Positions 11,753 to 24,232 of a stretch of 64,000 bases of DNA are shown one piece after another. The stretch comes from Labia minor. Lineage: Eukaryota > Arthropoda > Insecta > Dermaptera > Spongiphoridae. Each line of letters begins with the position of its first letter. Position 1 is the stretch's first letter. Below the pieces are notes generated by a model, which saw only the letters and a program-made list of their open reading frames with translations, did not search any database and had not been told where the DNA came from. A program made the translations under genes and the position numbers. The stretch covers positions 67,050,546-67,114,545 of the forward strand of contig OY720344.1 of NCBI GenBank assembly GCA_963082975.1. The letters run 5' to 3'.

Positions 11753-12650
11753 ATAATTTAAATAATTTAAAAAATAATCAAATAATTTAATTCAATTTAA
11801 TTCAATATTTAATTAAATTTAAAAGAATAAAATATATATATGTATATTCAATTAACATTTTTTTAAAACACATAAAAATCAAATTACAATTTATTTACAG
11901 AAGAATTTTGTTTTTTTAAAAGACCCACTGAAAGAAGAGTCGCCATGTGGCCGAATAAAACCAAATGTAACCGATTGAGCCCGAGCGTTACGGTTTACGG
12001 GGCCAGCGAGTGAGTGAGTGACGTGGGATATTATATATATAATAATAAAATATAATATAACATAATCAGTGGTTTTTTAAATGTCTGGACTCATGTACTA
12101 TAAATCCATCTAATTGTATGCATATGTAAAAGTAATATACTTAAAGAAAATGTAAGGGGGTTATTTAAGTTGTATCATTAATATAATTCATATTTTGTAT
12201 TATTGGTATAAGGTTCAAATATGTCAATATTTTTGAAAATTGCCATATATGATATATAAAGTAGAATCATAAATAAGATTTTTTGGAAAATTATAATAAA
12301 ATTTTAGTTTCGAAATAATATTTTAATAATAATACAAAAAATTAAAATATAATTAATAATGAAAAAAAATATAATTGAATATTGACATTAATTTATGAAT
12401 AGCATATAGTTTTCAAGAGACTAGAAAATAGTTAACATATGTATATATTGGTCTTTTTTTAATGAATATTTAAAAAATCGATTATAGAATTGGCTTATTG
12501 ACATATTGGAACATTGTTTTTATTATAAAAATTTAATCGGTTGCTTTTGTAATTTACAAGAAGATAAATTATTTTGTTTTATCCAAATTGAAATGAAATC
12601 GTAGGTTATTTTGATTGAATGAATGTTGATTTTTCATATTTAATTTTATA
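11753..12650. other. Intergenic DNA upstream of the glycine-rich gene
   Basis: Mostly A/T-rich. A GC-rich island at about 11935-12025 (with CCCGAGCGTTACGG, GGGGCCAGCG and GAGTGAGTGAGTGACGTGGG) stands out but matches no repeat I can place. Confidence 0.4.
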
Positions 12651-12659
12651 GGCACTTAT

Positions 12660-12860
12660 AAAAACAGGGTGTTTCCAGTTTATTATGCATTGCTCAACCC
12701 CCACTCTGACGGCCACCTTGAATAGCTGGGAGGCACGTGATAGGAGATGAAGTAACTCGTCTCGCCTGATGCAATACAACTGTACTTTACAATGCAGGAG
12801 GGGGGCACCAGAATTCATGACAATGGGACCCCGTCAATGGCCTCCAACACATCGCAGCTT
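12660..12860 (+). promoter_or_regulatory. GC-rich proximal regulatory region
   Basis: About 200 bp of near-balanced base composition lies directly before the TATA box of the glycine-rich gene, in sharp contrast to the AT-rich DNA on its left. It includes a palindromic E-box, CACGTG, at 12734-12739. The position and composition suggest proximal control elements; no factor can be named with confidence. Confidence 0.4.
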
Positions 12861-12864
12861 TTAG

Positions 12865-12896
12865 TATATAAACCCTCAGTACATTTATCATTCAGT
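12865..12896 (+). promoter_or_regulatory. Core promoter: TATA box and initiator
   Basis: TATATAAA is at 12865-12872 and TTCAGTG at 12891-12897. Taking the A of TCAGT (12894) as +1, the TATA box starts 29 bp upstream, the usual arthropod spacing. A second TCAGT at 12876-12880 is too close to the TATA box. The leader is 28 nt and ends CCAAAC before the ATG at 12922. Confidence 0.65.
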
Positions 12897-12921
12897 GATC
12901 TCGAGTACAACCGAACCAAAC

Positions 12922-13723
12922 ATGTTATTAAGAGAGCAAGTGAGCCCCAAGGGGATTGGGTGCATTTTGTCAATTATTTTCTTTTTTGTGGTCAATGGAC
13001 AACAAGTGGTAGCAATTAGCACACCGAAATCACAGGCACATGGTAAAATGTTCATGGCACGTGCATCGAGTTCCGATCTCGCCTCGTCAGCAACAGGATA
13101 TGTTTTCAATAGTGATTCCCCAAGTGCAAGTTACATGCATTACTCCAGGTCATCAGCATCAAGCGCAGCCCCAGTTCATGAATATAAAACGGCCGGCTCC
13201 GATGTGCATATTGAGGACATCCCCACAGGACTTAATGATTTTGATCACCTCGGGGGTTTATATTCAGCAAAATTTTATGTAGATCATGAGCCAAAATTTG
13301 GTTTTGGTAGCTACGGAAGTAGCTATGGGAGTGGATCTGATTATAGTTCGAAATTAGCTGACATTGATGGTGGGGAGAGTTTAAGTTATGGCGGAGGAGC
13401 GGGACTGGGCTCAAAATTTCGTTTGAATGATGCAGAAATTGAATCCAAATTTGGAGGTGCGGGTGGATCCGGACTTGGAGGAATTGGATTTAAGATTGGG
13501 TCTAATTATGGATCACTCGGAGGTGGAGGTTATAGTGGGTCGGTAGGTGGAAGTGGAAGTGGATACGGATATGGAAAACTTGCAAGCGGAGGCAATTTTG
13601 CAGGTGGTCTTGGAGGGTATGGGGGTAACTTTGGTGTGAAGAGTGGAGGATATAGTGGCTCCAGTGGGTATGGACTCGGTGGTGGATTGGCCAAATACGG
13701 AGGGGGAGGACATTATGAACAAG
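12922..13723 (+). CDS. Exon 1 of the glycine-rich protein gene
   Basis: ATG at 12922 has a good context (CCAAACATG) and gives a signal peptide. The in-frame GTG at 12895 lies at the transcription start and is not a start codon. The open frame runs on to a TGA at 13729-13731 only through the intron; the donor at 13724 lies before it. Confidence 0.8.
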
Positions 13724-16700
13724 GTAAATGATTATTAATTATGGTTTTTGCTAAAAGAAGAAAGAAATCAAAATTTGGTCTAATTAATTCGTTTTTATAT
13801 ACTAACATTTTATAAAAAATCATAATATTTCAATTAAAAACTTAACTTAATATAATAAAAACTTTTTTAAGATTTTTTTAAAAAAAGAAATTTTATCATT
13901 CAAATTTATAATTCCAAAATAAATTTTAACAAAATTAATGACTAATGAAAATATCTTAGTATATATGTGATATATAAATAAGTAATTATTTTAAATTAAT
14001 GTTTATATCATTCTTTTGCCTCCAATAAAATTAAATAATATTAGCCATTAAAATAAGTAATAAATCATAATTAAAACTTTCGATAGCTATTCATTCCTAC
14101 CCCTCTCATTTAAGAATTAATCTTGATAAATAGCTTAATAAAATATTTATAATTAAATAAAAATCATGATTATTTAAATTGGATCGTTCCTCTACGTAAA
14201 GAAAATAAATAATTTCTTTGTTCTTTCTATTCATCGTCTATTCTGCTAAAATTAGGATACTCGAGGATAGTGAACTCGGAGATAATGAAAAAAGTGCAAT
14301 GTAATGGAATGTTGTTCCAATGTCAACAAGACTCAACGGAATTTAATAGAAACAATAAATTTTCAATTTCTAAATTGACAAACGGGATTGTTTTTTTATT
14401 TTTACATTCGCGCTTTGATATCGGTAACAAATAGAATTTTAAATTGGGAATTAATTATTACTTCTTTGCAATTGCACATACATCTTTTATCATAGATAAT
14501 CAAACGTAAAAATTCAAGCGAATATTTTGACAAAAATAATTTGCAATCTATTCAAGACTTTGAAGTGGAACGAGAGATGTGAACCGTAAATCAACCATCG
14601 AATGCTATTGAACTTGAACCAAAATATTTCATTGAATAATGATTTTATTATAGTAATGAGAAAATGTATAGATCCTAATCTAATTAATAATTTACAAAAA
14701 AACAAAAATTAATTTTCATTTACTCTTTCCATCATTTGTTTATTTATATTATTGTATATACATATTTAATTACAGTATTTCATCTTTAAAATATTAATTA
14801 TTTTAGTATTTATTGATCTAGTAACAAAATGATTTAGTACTAAAATATTTTTTTAACTTTTTTTATTATTTCATATATATATATATGAGGGATCATTTTT
14901 GAAATTCTGAAAAAATTAAGACTTCAATTTAAAATAAAATAAAATAAACTTTTTATTTATTTAGTTATATTAATTATTTTATCATTAAAGATATCGCGCA
15001 ATCTGGGAGTTAACAGACTTAACTCTCAATCTAGTGGTTCAGGGTACAAGCCTCAGATCTGGCGGGGGAATTTTTCTCTAATTGGAATCTATGAGAACGA
15101 GGTCCATCCAGACCTTGTTGATCAAAATCATCCCATCAAGAAAATCAAGATAAAGTTTGAGAGGTTAGATTGTCGAGATTATTAAATATCTATACCCATT
15201 TAGGTGACAGCTTTCTCAAATTGTATAAAATAAACAGTCCGATAAAAAAATATCAAACTGATTTCATTTGAAATATTTGAATTTTACACTATAATTTGAT
15301 TTAAAATATATTTATTGGACAATATCTTCAAAAATAGGTGTCATTCATATGTTTATTATTTATTGAATATCTAAATTTTAATAATTTAAAATATATTATG
15401 GTTTGCTGATAATTAATTTTCTATTTTATATTACTTCATAAAAATTTATCTTGATGTACATGTTTTTAACACTTTCTGTTGAAAAATTTAAGATTTAGTA
15501 TGGTTCATAATTTTTCTAAGACTACATAATGATGAATTGCATTACCTATATGTATCTCCAGTCATAGTTAGGGTTATAAAATCGAAATGGGCAGGGCTGG
15601 TGGCTAGAATGACGAAAAATAAATTGATTGGGAAACATGCGAACGGGAAACATTCGAAGACCAAGTAAGGGGTGGATGGACAATGTAAGCGGGGACGTGA
15701 GAGAGATGGGAGAGGGTAGGAGTTGGATGGTTGAGTCAGGCTAGGGACACTTTGAGAAATGTGGTTGCTGCGAACAAGAACTTTCGAGTTCCGTAGAGTC
15801 ACAAAGATAGATATTATAGATAGATTATTTGTTACATATCAACAATAAAAATTTATTAAAATATAACTTATTAAATTATAAAAGATATAATACGTTTATA
15901 TATAAAAATATATCAAAGATTCGAATGAAACTCGGGGGTTATAATTTTCTCTTTTTTATCAACTATTAAAATATAAGTGATTCCTAAAATGATTTGACAT
16001 GAAAAATATTTTTATATATTTTCCAGTAATTGCAATATGTAATAATAAATAAAAGTTACAAAATCTTTTTAAAAAGCAATCAGTTTAAAATGAAATGAAA
16101 TGTGTCAACATTCAGCATTTCGATTCATACTTGTTCATATTAACGCAAATAGAGAATGATCATTGTCATATAAAAATAAGAAAATATCACGATTATATGT
16201 AGTTGTAAAAGTATAAACTGTTAATATATTAAAATAATTATATAAAAAAATTATATCCTTCTACTAAATATAGAAAAAATAAACTCTAACTTAAAATAGC
16301 ACATAAAATAATTCTAATATAAAAATTTCAGTTATAAATAAAATAATGTTATGAATAAAAATATAGTATAATAGGGATAGAAAAGAATGAAAGTTGGCTA
16401 AAAGATCCCAAATTGCTGGTATAGAAAAATGTTAAATTATGACTATGGAATGAATAAAATCATATTTTCCTATATTTTAGGGGCTCTAAGGCCTTAGGAA
16501 GTATAATAAAAGATAATAAAACTAAATATATTAAAATTAAATTTAATTATATTTAACTAAATTTATATGTATCTTTATTAAATATTATTAATAAGTTTAA
16601 ATTAACAAATATTATAGGTATAAATAAAATTATTATTATAAATTATTAAATTTTTGTATATTTCTAGATAGTTAATTGATTTAAAAAAAAAAAATTTAAA

Positions 16701-19700
16701 ATAAATTTGCTAGTACAAAATCATCACACATTTTTTTTTCAATTTTTTATAAATTTAATCTTAATAATATTTTAAATTTATTCATCTTTTATAATTATTA
16801 ATAATTTGAGAGATGTGTAATGTGAATAATTTAAAATAAGTTATTTTAAAAATTTAACATTTAAAACTTTTTGGAGTGCTTCAAATTAAATAAAGTATTT
16901 TCAATATTAAAGATAATTTAGTTGACAATGATGGAAGGAGTTTAGCCAGAATCGTCGTTTTTGATAAAAAATTATTGTAACATCAATTTTTTGTTTACTG
17001 ATATCATACACACAGTAATTTTGTGGGACTATATTTTTAGACTAGGAGGCCATTAAAAACTTTATTCCCTTTGAAAATTCGAAACCTATTTTTGACCGAT
17101 TGCAATACTTTATATTTTAAATTTAAAAGTAAAAAGAGATAGAAAAGTTTTTTAAAGAAATTAAAAAAATATTACTAAAATAAACCACCACGTCCGTTTA
17201 TTTTTTAATTTTTTCGATTATGATACGTCATTATAAAAAATTTTCTTATGCCATTTTTTTGTACTTTTCTTTAAAGACACATTTGCAATGAACACAACCA
17301 GGCAGTCTTTTTTTGATATTAAAAAATATTTTCAATAAATTTTCTAAGTAGATTTTTTGGTACTACCTCTTTTAACAACACATATTTTAGTACTTATATA
17401 CTAAATAATACTTATCTTTTTTATAAATTCTAAAAAATAATTATTAAAATAGAGCTAATTAAAAACATATTATTTGAAAATTATTTAAATGGAGGAAAAT
17501 ATCAATTTTAAATATTGTATATACTAGCTGGTCCATGCGAAGATTTCACCCATATATAGTAATGAATAAACGCGTATTAAAACAGTCAAATTATTTCAAA
17601 TTTCAAATTCTTTTCAATAAAAAATACAAAGATAAGATAAGTGAAGCAAGTTTAAATTATTAATACATAGAAATTTGTTCAAAGTCTGTATGTAAAAGGT
17701 TTTAATTCATTTTAATTGAATCAGTATATTAAAATATTCATATCCATGACGGGGTTCAGTGTATATAACTCCTTTATTGATCCCTTTTAAGTAGCATATC
17801 TTCTTTTTTCGAATTTCAAATTGTTTATATACCATATTAATAATGACAACACGTTCTTTTATTTTATGAAAATTTCTGTATAGATGTCCTCAGAAAGATG
17901 AAAATGGTTTAATGAACCAATGTTTAATTTATATAGGACAACTTAAAAAAAATATTTAATAAAACTAAATAAAATGAGCTACCTTAGAAATTTTTACTAC
18001 TACTTTTTAGTGATATTTACAACTAATACGTAGTAAGAAAATATGTCAAGAAATAAATAATTCTATAAAATACTCCGCCCCCTGTACCCCCCGAGTGTCC
18101 CTATTCTGAGCTATAACCATCTAACTCCTACCCTGTCCCATCTCTCTCACGTTCCTTCCTACATTGTCCGCCCTGTTCACAATTGGTCTTCCACACAGAC
18201 GTTTTCCAATCGAACTCCCCACCAATATATTTTTCCTCTCCCATTCTAGCCATGTGCCCTGCCGATCCCAGCCTTCTCTATTTTATGACCTATATATAGA
18301 GATGCATAGAAGTCATGCAATTCCTTGTTATGCAGTCTCCGCTATTCCCCGGTGTCCTCATCTTTCTTTGGCCCATAAATGCTGGGAAGAATCCTATTCT
18401 CAAATACTCTGAATCTACTCTCATCTCCCAGGGTTATAGACCATGCCTCCCACCCATATAATACAATTAATAATTTAATAATTTTGATCCCCTTTAATAA
18501 TAATTTCCAGATTGCAACCTCGATTTAAATTCTTTGCAAATATTATTTTCTCTGATACTAATTATTTTGTCTTATCACTATTAATTTCAAACCCCATCAA
18601 TTTTCCTGCCTCGATTAATTTTTTTATGCTACTTTAAATGTTATTAATTTATTTAAAAAAAAAATCAGAGTAAACAAAATAAAAATAAAATATAAAATTA
18701 GCATAACACTAAACTACTATAAAAATAATATTAAAAAATATATTATATATTAAAATCTTACGTGAAAATCCAATAATGAGATCAAATTTTCTTAATTAAA
18801 ATAATTTACTTACATAATCTTAAAAATTAATAGTATTAAATTATAGCCGTAATGTGAATGTTTTCAAAGTTTAAAAGGCCAATAAGATCAATTGAGATAT
18901 TGTAAATATCAATAGATATATAAAAAGATTTTTATCTGCACATTGCTCAGAATTTAAATTACCGCCAAATTATCGCCACCAGCGCCTCTATGATCTAGTA
19001 TGGTATCTAAACTATTTTTAATTAATTATTCTTTATAATTTTTTTAAAATTTTTCTAATTAAAAAATCGAAAATCGGGCTTCGAGGTCTGGTGGCCAGCC
19101 CCTTTGTGCTTCCGTGTAAAAAATTCCATGTCCCTGCGTGCGATAGATGTGCCTGGAGAGCTCGGTCAGACAAACAGACACACACATTACACTTGCTTTT
19201 ATTATTATAGATGTGTATAAAGTAAATACTAATTCAATATTATCAACAAAAATATACAGACTTATTTTACTTTTTTTTCGAGATAACCTTCTCCCCTTCT
19301 TTCTTTAGCCAAACGACGTTTCCTCTTATTTGGATCTTCGTTTTGCAAAGTGCACAATTTTTCAAAATATAAATTTAAATATAAAAAATATTACTTTGAT
19401 TGAGAAATATTAATCAATTAGGAGTGATATTCAATTTAATTTAATTTTACTTTTAATATTATAGAATATTAGAACTTAAAATAAAAATTTAAATATTATA
19501 AACACATTCTTTGTATGGGAATTTCTAGAATTAATATTTTTATTTTGAGTGTCAACTACTTAATTGAGCCACCAGAGGCGCCACATGGATCGTTGTTTAT
19601 TTGGGTCGGTTTTTCGCCCATAATTTGGATCGAATCAACTTTTTTTTTGAAATTTTCAACCTTATACCTTATCCTTGGGTCATGATGGTTCTAACCATTA

Positions 19701-21829
19701 AGATTCATGAAGCCGTTTAGAAGGAATTTAGGATTGCGTAGTCGTTTAATTATATAGATATATATTAATAAAATGTATTATAATGATTTAGTATATAATT
19801 CAATATAATTTTAATTATTTGTATATATAACAATATATTAAAAATATTTAGAATATTTGAAAAACATATTTAGATTGTTGAAAATTAATTTATATATTTA
19901 ATTTTATTAAATATAAAAATTTAATTTCAAACTAATATGCATTATTAATTTACTTGTATGTAGTAAAATAATTTCAATAGAGTTAAAAAACTTTTTTTCA
20001 ATCACACAAATAAATAATTGAATTACGAATATATTTTAGATCATTTTACAAATTAATCAAATCAAAATAATATATTTTCATATATTCATAGACCACGAAT
20101 TAAATTACACGAATGAATAGAAATCATTTACCCATGCAATTTTGCAAAATATATACATATATAGTATTTATTTATAGATATCATAAATTTCTGGGGCAAT
20201 TATGTTTATGATAATATAACTTTAGTGAAACTTGTAGAAATTTATTTTTTTACAAGATGAATAAATATAACAAGGATGAAATTATTAATATTAACTAAAT
20301 TTAATAAAAATTTAAAACATTAATTTTTTTATATTTAAATATAAAAAAATTAAAAATAAAATTTAATACTATTAATAAGAAATGATGGTAATGTATAATA
20401 GTTTTTTTGGTATATAAATTTCAAATTCAATCTTGTATTGGTCCAAAATTGGAATGTTTTTCTTTCTGTACTTATTATAGCAAGTCTCATAACAAGAATG
20501 GGACGAGAGTGGCATTCGCCAATGACGCAATACCTTAGGGGCACAAAAAATAAAAATTGGAACAGATTTGAATTTAAGAAATATAAAAATATTGTCGCCA
20601 GGGGCTATAACAAAGCATCTGAGAAGTATAAAAATTTTAAATATTTTATTTATGAAACTTCGTTCTATAAAAGAAAAAAAATAGTAAAATATCAAAATCC
20701 ACACTTTAATTGGTAAGAGGTGGTGGGGTAAAAGAGCACAGAATCACATATATATTACAATATATTTATTGTTTTTAAAAATTATTAATATTGATTTTTC
20801 TCTAAACAAACATAATTATTTATAAATTTTATTATAAAAATAATAACTTCTATGCTTTTGAAAAGAGTGATTAGTATAATACTTTGAATGGAACTTAAAC
20901 ATATTGTTTATATAGTTAAAAAAAGTTAATGTATATGTGTTCATATTTAAGACATATAATTTAAAATTATATATATAATAAGTTTGACATAATACAAATA
21001 TAATAACATATAAAAATATAATAAATAATAATAATAATAATATATATATATATAAGTTACAGACTGCAACGCCAGCAGAATTCATGATGTCATGAATTCT
21101 GCAATCTCATCATTAAATTAATTATAAGAGACGGCTTAGCCAGCTCTTTCTTGACTAACATCTTAGACCAGAGGTTCTTAAACTGTGGTCCGCGGACCCC
21201 TGGGGGTCCGCGAAGCCTTTACTGGGGGTCCGCAAAGCCATCGTACAGGTGCACGAGAAAACGAGTCGATTAAAACTTTATTTAATATAAAAGAAGCGAT
21301 GGCATGGCTTTGTGAGGAAACAGAGATCAAATACCCAAATTCAACGAAATGTGCAAGAAAACTATTGCTACCGTTTCCATCTTCATATTTAGCAGAATTT
21401 TCTTTCTTCAATATTATAATTTCTAATAAAATGTGTTCTACAATATGCAAAAAAATCGTTATTCACCAATCACTTTTAGAAATATTCATCATATATCCTT
21501 GTTCTTATGAGATCGTAAGCCAGAAATTAACTAATAAAATGACGTAAAGTACCTAAAGTTGGAATGGGGTCCGTCAAAAAAAATTTTTTCAAGTGGGGGT
21601 CCGCAGAGTACATAAGATTAAGAACCTCTGTCTTAGACGGAGGCCCTGCCGGTTTTGCCCAGGTGTCTATTACGAACCACCTGCATAAGCTCCTTCAGGA
21701 ATCATTAATTGATTACCTGCAATTGTTATCATTCACATATAGTCCATATTGTGACAGTACAAACACACATATATATATATATATATGTGTGTGGTAAACA
21801 GCCATAAGGATAGAGAAAATATATCGACG

Positions 21830-21860
<31 letters not shown>

Positions 21861-22608
21861 AGATATATAATTTTATTTTGTTATATTAAGTGAATATCAA
21901 TAAAAATATTTTTCCTATGTTTTAGGGGGTGGTGGCTTCAACGATGGACATTTCGAAAAAGGAGGTGGGGAAGAATTTGAATCCGGTCATAAATCATCAG
22001 GTGGTGCGAAAGGAGAAAAAGGATATTCCGGTGGAGAATCTTATAATAAAGGCGAGAAGGGTATTAAAGGATCAGAAGGCAGCGCTGGCCATTTTAATGA
22101 AGAAGGTGGGTTTAAAAAAGGACACCATGATGAAGGCGGCCAATATGGTGTCAATGAAGCAGTATCCAAAGGCGAGAAAGGGTCGAGTTATTCAAAAAAA
22201 GGAGGACATAAAAAAGGCCAGAAGACCACTGGATATCATAATGTCTACCACAAAGATGAATATAAAAAGGACCATACATTTTATGATGATGCCCATCAAA
22301 GTGGGGAAGAGCAACACCATGGTTCGTTTGAGAATGGCCACGCAAGCGCAGAAGGCTCCAACGCAAAGGGCGGTCATTTGGACAACAGCTATTCTAGCGG
22401 TGATTTTGGTAAACAAGGCGAATTTAACAAAGGGGCGCATTTTGATGAAGAGAGTGGACACAAGAGTGGTCAGGGACAAATCGGTTACCATGGAAACCAT
22501 GAAGATTTCGGCTCCAAGAGTGGACATACTGGCGGCAAAGAATATGGCAGTGAAATCAGTTACGGCAATGAGGGTCATGGTGGGGGCTTTGGGAAGCATT
22601 TCTATTAA
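12922..22608 (+). CDS. Secreted glycine-rich structural protein, two coding exons (12922-13723, 21926-22608)
   Basis: Exon 1 ends CAAG before GTAAAT (GT at 13724) after one base of a Gly codon. Exon 2 begins after TATGTTTTAG (21925) and supplies the other two bases. The spliced frame gives 494 residues and a TAA at 22606-22608. Residues 1-32 look like a signal peptide (basic start, then CILSIIFFFVV, then small residues). An Ala/Ser-rich part and a Gly/Ser/Tyr-rich part with GSGSGYGYG-type runs follow. The second exon is charged and Gly-rich, with repeated KGEKG and a block HNVYHKDEYKKDHTFYDD at about residues 374-391. I know that block from uncharacterised secreted insect proteins; a DUF4779-type assignment is possible but not checked. 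A role in cuticle, silk or other extracellular matrix is inferred from composition only. Confidence 0.8.
15000..15240 (+). mobile_element. tRNA-derived SINE
   Basis: The head (TCTGGGAGTTAACAGACTTA to GGTTCAGGGTACAAGCCTC) resembles a degenerate tRNA. The body (GAACGAGGTCCATCCAGACC, AAATCAAGATAAAGTTTGAG) matches the repeat at 7075-7290. Confidence 0.5.
15565..15830 (+). mobile_element. LINE 3' fragment with GATA-type tail
   Basis: Contains GGGCAGGGCTGGTGGCTAG, AACTTTCGAGTTCCGTAGAG and a tail with GATAGATA repeats. The same sequence ends the longer LINE fragment at 61850-62545, where the upstream part encodes the end of a reverse transcriptase. This copy is 5'-truncated. Confidence 0.6.
18065..18625 (-). 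mobile_element. LINE 3' fragment joined to a Helitron-end scrap
   Basis: On the minus strand the piece 18595-18530 still reads as reverse transcriptase (GFEINSDKTK, as in the family's GLxINxxKTK motif), followed by the same 3' end as 61850-62545. At 18065-18094 the minus strand reads GGGGGGTACAGGGGGCGGAG, the block found in the Helitron ends at 10280 and 62710. The coding part is broken. Confidence 0.55.
18960..19760. repeat. Unclassified degraded repeats
   Basis: Blocks of higher GC at 18970-19010 (CGCCACCAGCGCCTCTATG), 19075-19200 (ending in a CAGACACACACA run) and 19565-19745 (GCCACCAGAGGCGCC) look like interspersed repeats. On the minus strand 19345-19260 reads a basic peptide (NEDPNKRKRRLAKERR) that could be a relic of a transposon protein. 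Class unknown. Confidence 0.35.
20481..20716 (+). CDS. Candidate exon inside the long intron, unknown protein
   Basis: A strong pyrimidine tract and TTATTATAG acceptor (to 20480) precede 77 open codons to TAA at 20714-20716. The peptide holds MGREWHSPMTQYLRGTKN and a basic, aromatic second half (WNRFEFKKYKNIVARGY). It starts with two bases of a split codon, the same phase as exon 2 of the host gene, so a splice from exon 1 would stay in frame and give a different C-terminus. It may equally be an exon of a nested gene, an old insertion or chance. I do not recognise the family. Confidence 0.3.
21077..21104. repeat. Perfect 28 bp palindrome
   Basis: GCAGAATTCATGA, then TG, then TCATGAATTCTGC. 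It lies 65 bp before the hAT element at 21169. No function can be assigned. Confidence 0.5.
21169..21630 (+). mobile_element. hAT-type element with transposase remnant
   Basis: The ends are CAGAGGTTCTTAAACTGTGG and its diverged inverse ATTAAGAACCTCTG. TCTTAGAC is repeated exactly at 21161-21168 and 21631-21638, an 8 bp hAT duplication. The inside (21299-21547) reads on the + strand as a piece like a hAT transposase C-terminus (FPSSYLAEFSFFNIIISNK, compare the family's FPxSYLCExxFS). It is 462 bp and non-autonomous. A related copy is at 34706. Confidence 0.8.
21926..22608 (+). CDS. Exon 2 of the glycine-rich protein gene
   Basis: It starts after the AG at 21925, in phase with exon 1, and ends at TAA 22606-22608. 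It codes for 227 residues including the HNVYHKDEYKKDHTFYDD block. A longer open frame over the same DNA in another phase (21929-22627) is a shadow. An AATAAA lies at 22754-22759. Confidence 0.8.
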
Positions 22609-22753
22609 AACAATTCCTATTTGTTAAAATTGTTTTTTAACCTCCTAACTTGATTAATATATTATGAGTCATTATTAATTATTATTTTTTATAAAATGTT
22701 ATTGAAAAAAAATTCTTATTAAATAATTTATTAAATATTTTATTATAAATTAA

Positions 22754-22759
22754 AATAAA
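22754..22759 (+). terminator. Polyadenylation signal AATAAA
   Basis: About 146 bp after the stop codon of the glycine-rich gene; further AATAAA copies follow at once. Confidence 0.45.
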
Positions 22760-22779
22760 TAAAAATAAATAAAATTTCA

Positions 22780-23294
22780 TTAATTTTTTTTTATTTATTC
22801 ATCATTATCTTAATTTAATTAATTTCATATAACTATACTATTAAATAAGAAGTTAATTAGTTATAGTCTAACTTTATGATAATTTTAACTACTTTCTAGA
22901 TCTAGATCTAATTGTGAAACATTTTGATGCACAAGTTTTATAAAACCCCTTGAATATATAATTTTATATAAAATATAAATAATATTAGTTTTGAAATTAT
23001 ATAATTTGATCAATAGCGTAGTTCAGTATCGAAATGCTGAACTACAAATAAAACTAAATTTTATCAAGTTTACAAATATTTAAAATATAATATTTAATGT
23101 AATTGAATCAAAATGACTGAATATTTAAACTGGGAGATATGGATTTACAATAAAAAAGTGTAAAATTTAAAATTTATTTGCAACTATAATAATTAAGAAA
23201 GATTAAAAATTAAAATAACAAAATCTATTTATTTACACATGAAAATATATAATACCACTTCCGTAAAAAGTTTATTAAAACAATACTTTAATAG
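22780..23294. other. AT-rich intergenic DNA
   Basis: No supported gene. A/T-rich with no repeat that I can place. Confidence 0.4.
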
Positions 23295-23296
23295 TA

Positions 23297-23667
23297 CACC
23301 TATCCCCCCTTTTACACGGAAGATTAGTTCTGAACAAGACAGTGTAAATCGAAATCTTAAATTTTATATGTTAAAAACGTGTAAAACGAAAAACACTAAA
23401 ATGTGGATAATTCAATCATATTTTAATTATTTTATTATTTTATTAGGTAGTACATTTAAGTACATAATACAGAATTTAATTCATTCTATATTAGGAACAA
23501 AAAATATAAGAATATAAATGCGTTCATGCAGCCGAATTTACACTTTTACCAATTTTTACTATCTCGCCAGAAAAAGTATTGCGATAACGAAAATTTTCTA
23601 TGTAGAGATTTTGATGTTTTTATACGTTTTGAAGGTTCCTGAATAATTTTAACTGAGGTTGAGAAAA

Positions 23668-23710
<43 letters not shown>

Positions 23711-24232
23711 GACAAGATTACTCAAAAACGGTTTGAGCTAGAATCATGAAATTTGGTATACGGTCATTATTCAAAATTCGTAGTTTTCTATCAACTTTTG
23801 AGAAATTTAGCTCAATAGGAAGAGGGTCATTACCTACAACGTTTTGATTTTTTTCCTCTAAAGTGACCGTAAAAATAAAGATATATGTTTGATAGATTTT
23901 CATATGATTAAAAATTGTATCAATCTACTATATATAGAGTTTTAGCTTGAGTGAATCGCTGAAAGTATCGGAATTAATTTATTAACACTGCAGATCACGC
24001 GCCAGCACGTGAAGTGGTGCCATCAACAAAAAGCAAAACATGCACTGGTTAAATTAATATTATTTATTAATTTTAATTTATAATCTATAATTAATTAAAT
24101 TTGATTTAAATATAATATATGTTATTTAATCCAAATCAAATTGCGAGGCACTCCATCTTATTTGAAATCCGTTATAAACCGTGTAAAATCGAAATCGTGT
24201 AAAAAAGTACCATGTAAAACGAATGACAAGTG
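23297..24232. mobile_element. pogo/Tigger-type non-autonomous element, interrupted by family B
   Basis: The left end CACCTATCCCCCCTTTTACACGG is flanked by TA (23295-23296). The right end is diverged (TACCATGTAAAACGAATGACAAGTG then TA). Internal GTGTAAAACG/GTGTAAATCG motifs are the same as in the better copy at 60451-61397. A family B copy occupies most of the inside. Confidence 0.5.
23557..24157 (-). mobile_element. Family B repeat, copy B3
   Basis: Inverted copy from TACTATCTCGCCAG to GAGGCACTCCATC, with a (TG)n run at about 23671-23700. The 3' hairpin is damaged (AGAAAAAGTA for AGAGATAGTA) and the 5' end has a deletion. Confidence 0.65.

Larger units (their letters stand above)
13724..21925 (+). 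other. Intron 1 of the glycine-rich protein gene
   Basis: An 8.2 kb AT-rich intron with a GT donor, and a pyrimidine-containing TTTTTCCTATGTTTTAG acceptor. It holds SINE (15000), LINE (15565, 18095), hAT (21169) and other repeat fragments, and one candidate exon at 20481-20716. The stretches 13732-14990 and 15830-18060 show no supported feature. Confidence 0.7.

Noticed and set aside
12895..12921. In-frame GTG start upstream of the glycine-rich protein
   Set aside because: It overlaps the predicted transcription start; the ATG at 12922 has a good context and begins the signal peptide.
22192..22599. Minus-strand 135-codon frame over exon 2
   Set aside because: Shadow of the coding exon on the other strand.
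21929..22627. 232-codon frame over exon 2
   Set aside because: Wrong phase; the frame that joins exon 1 gives the Gly/His/Lys-rich protein with natural codon use.
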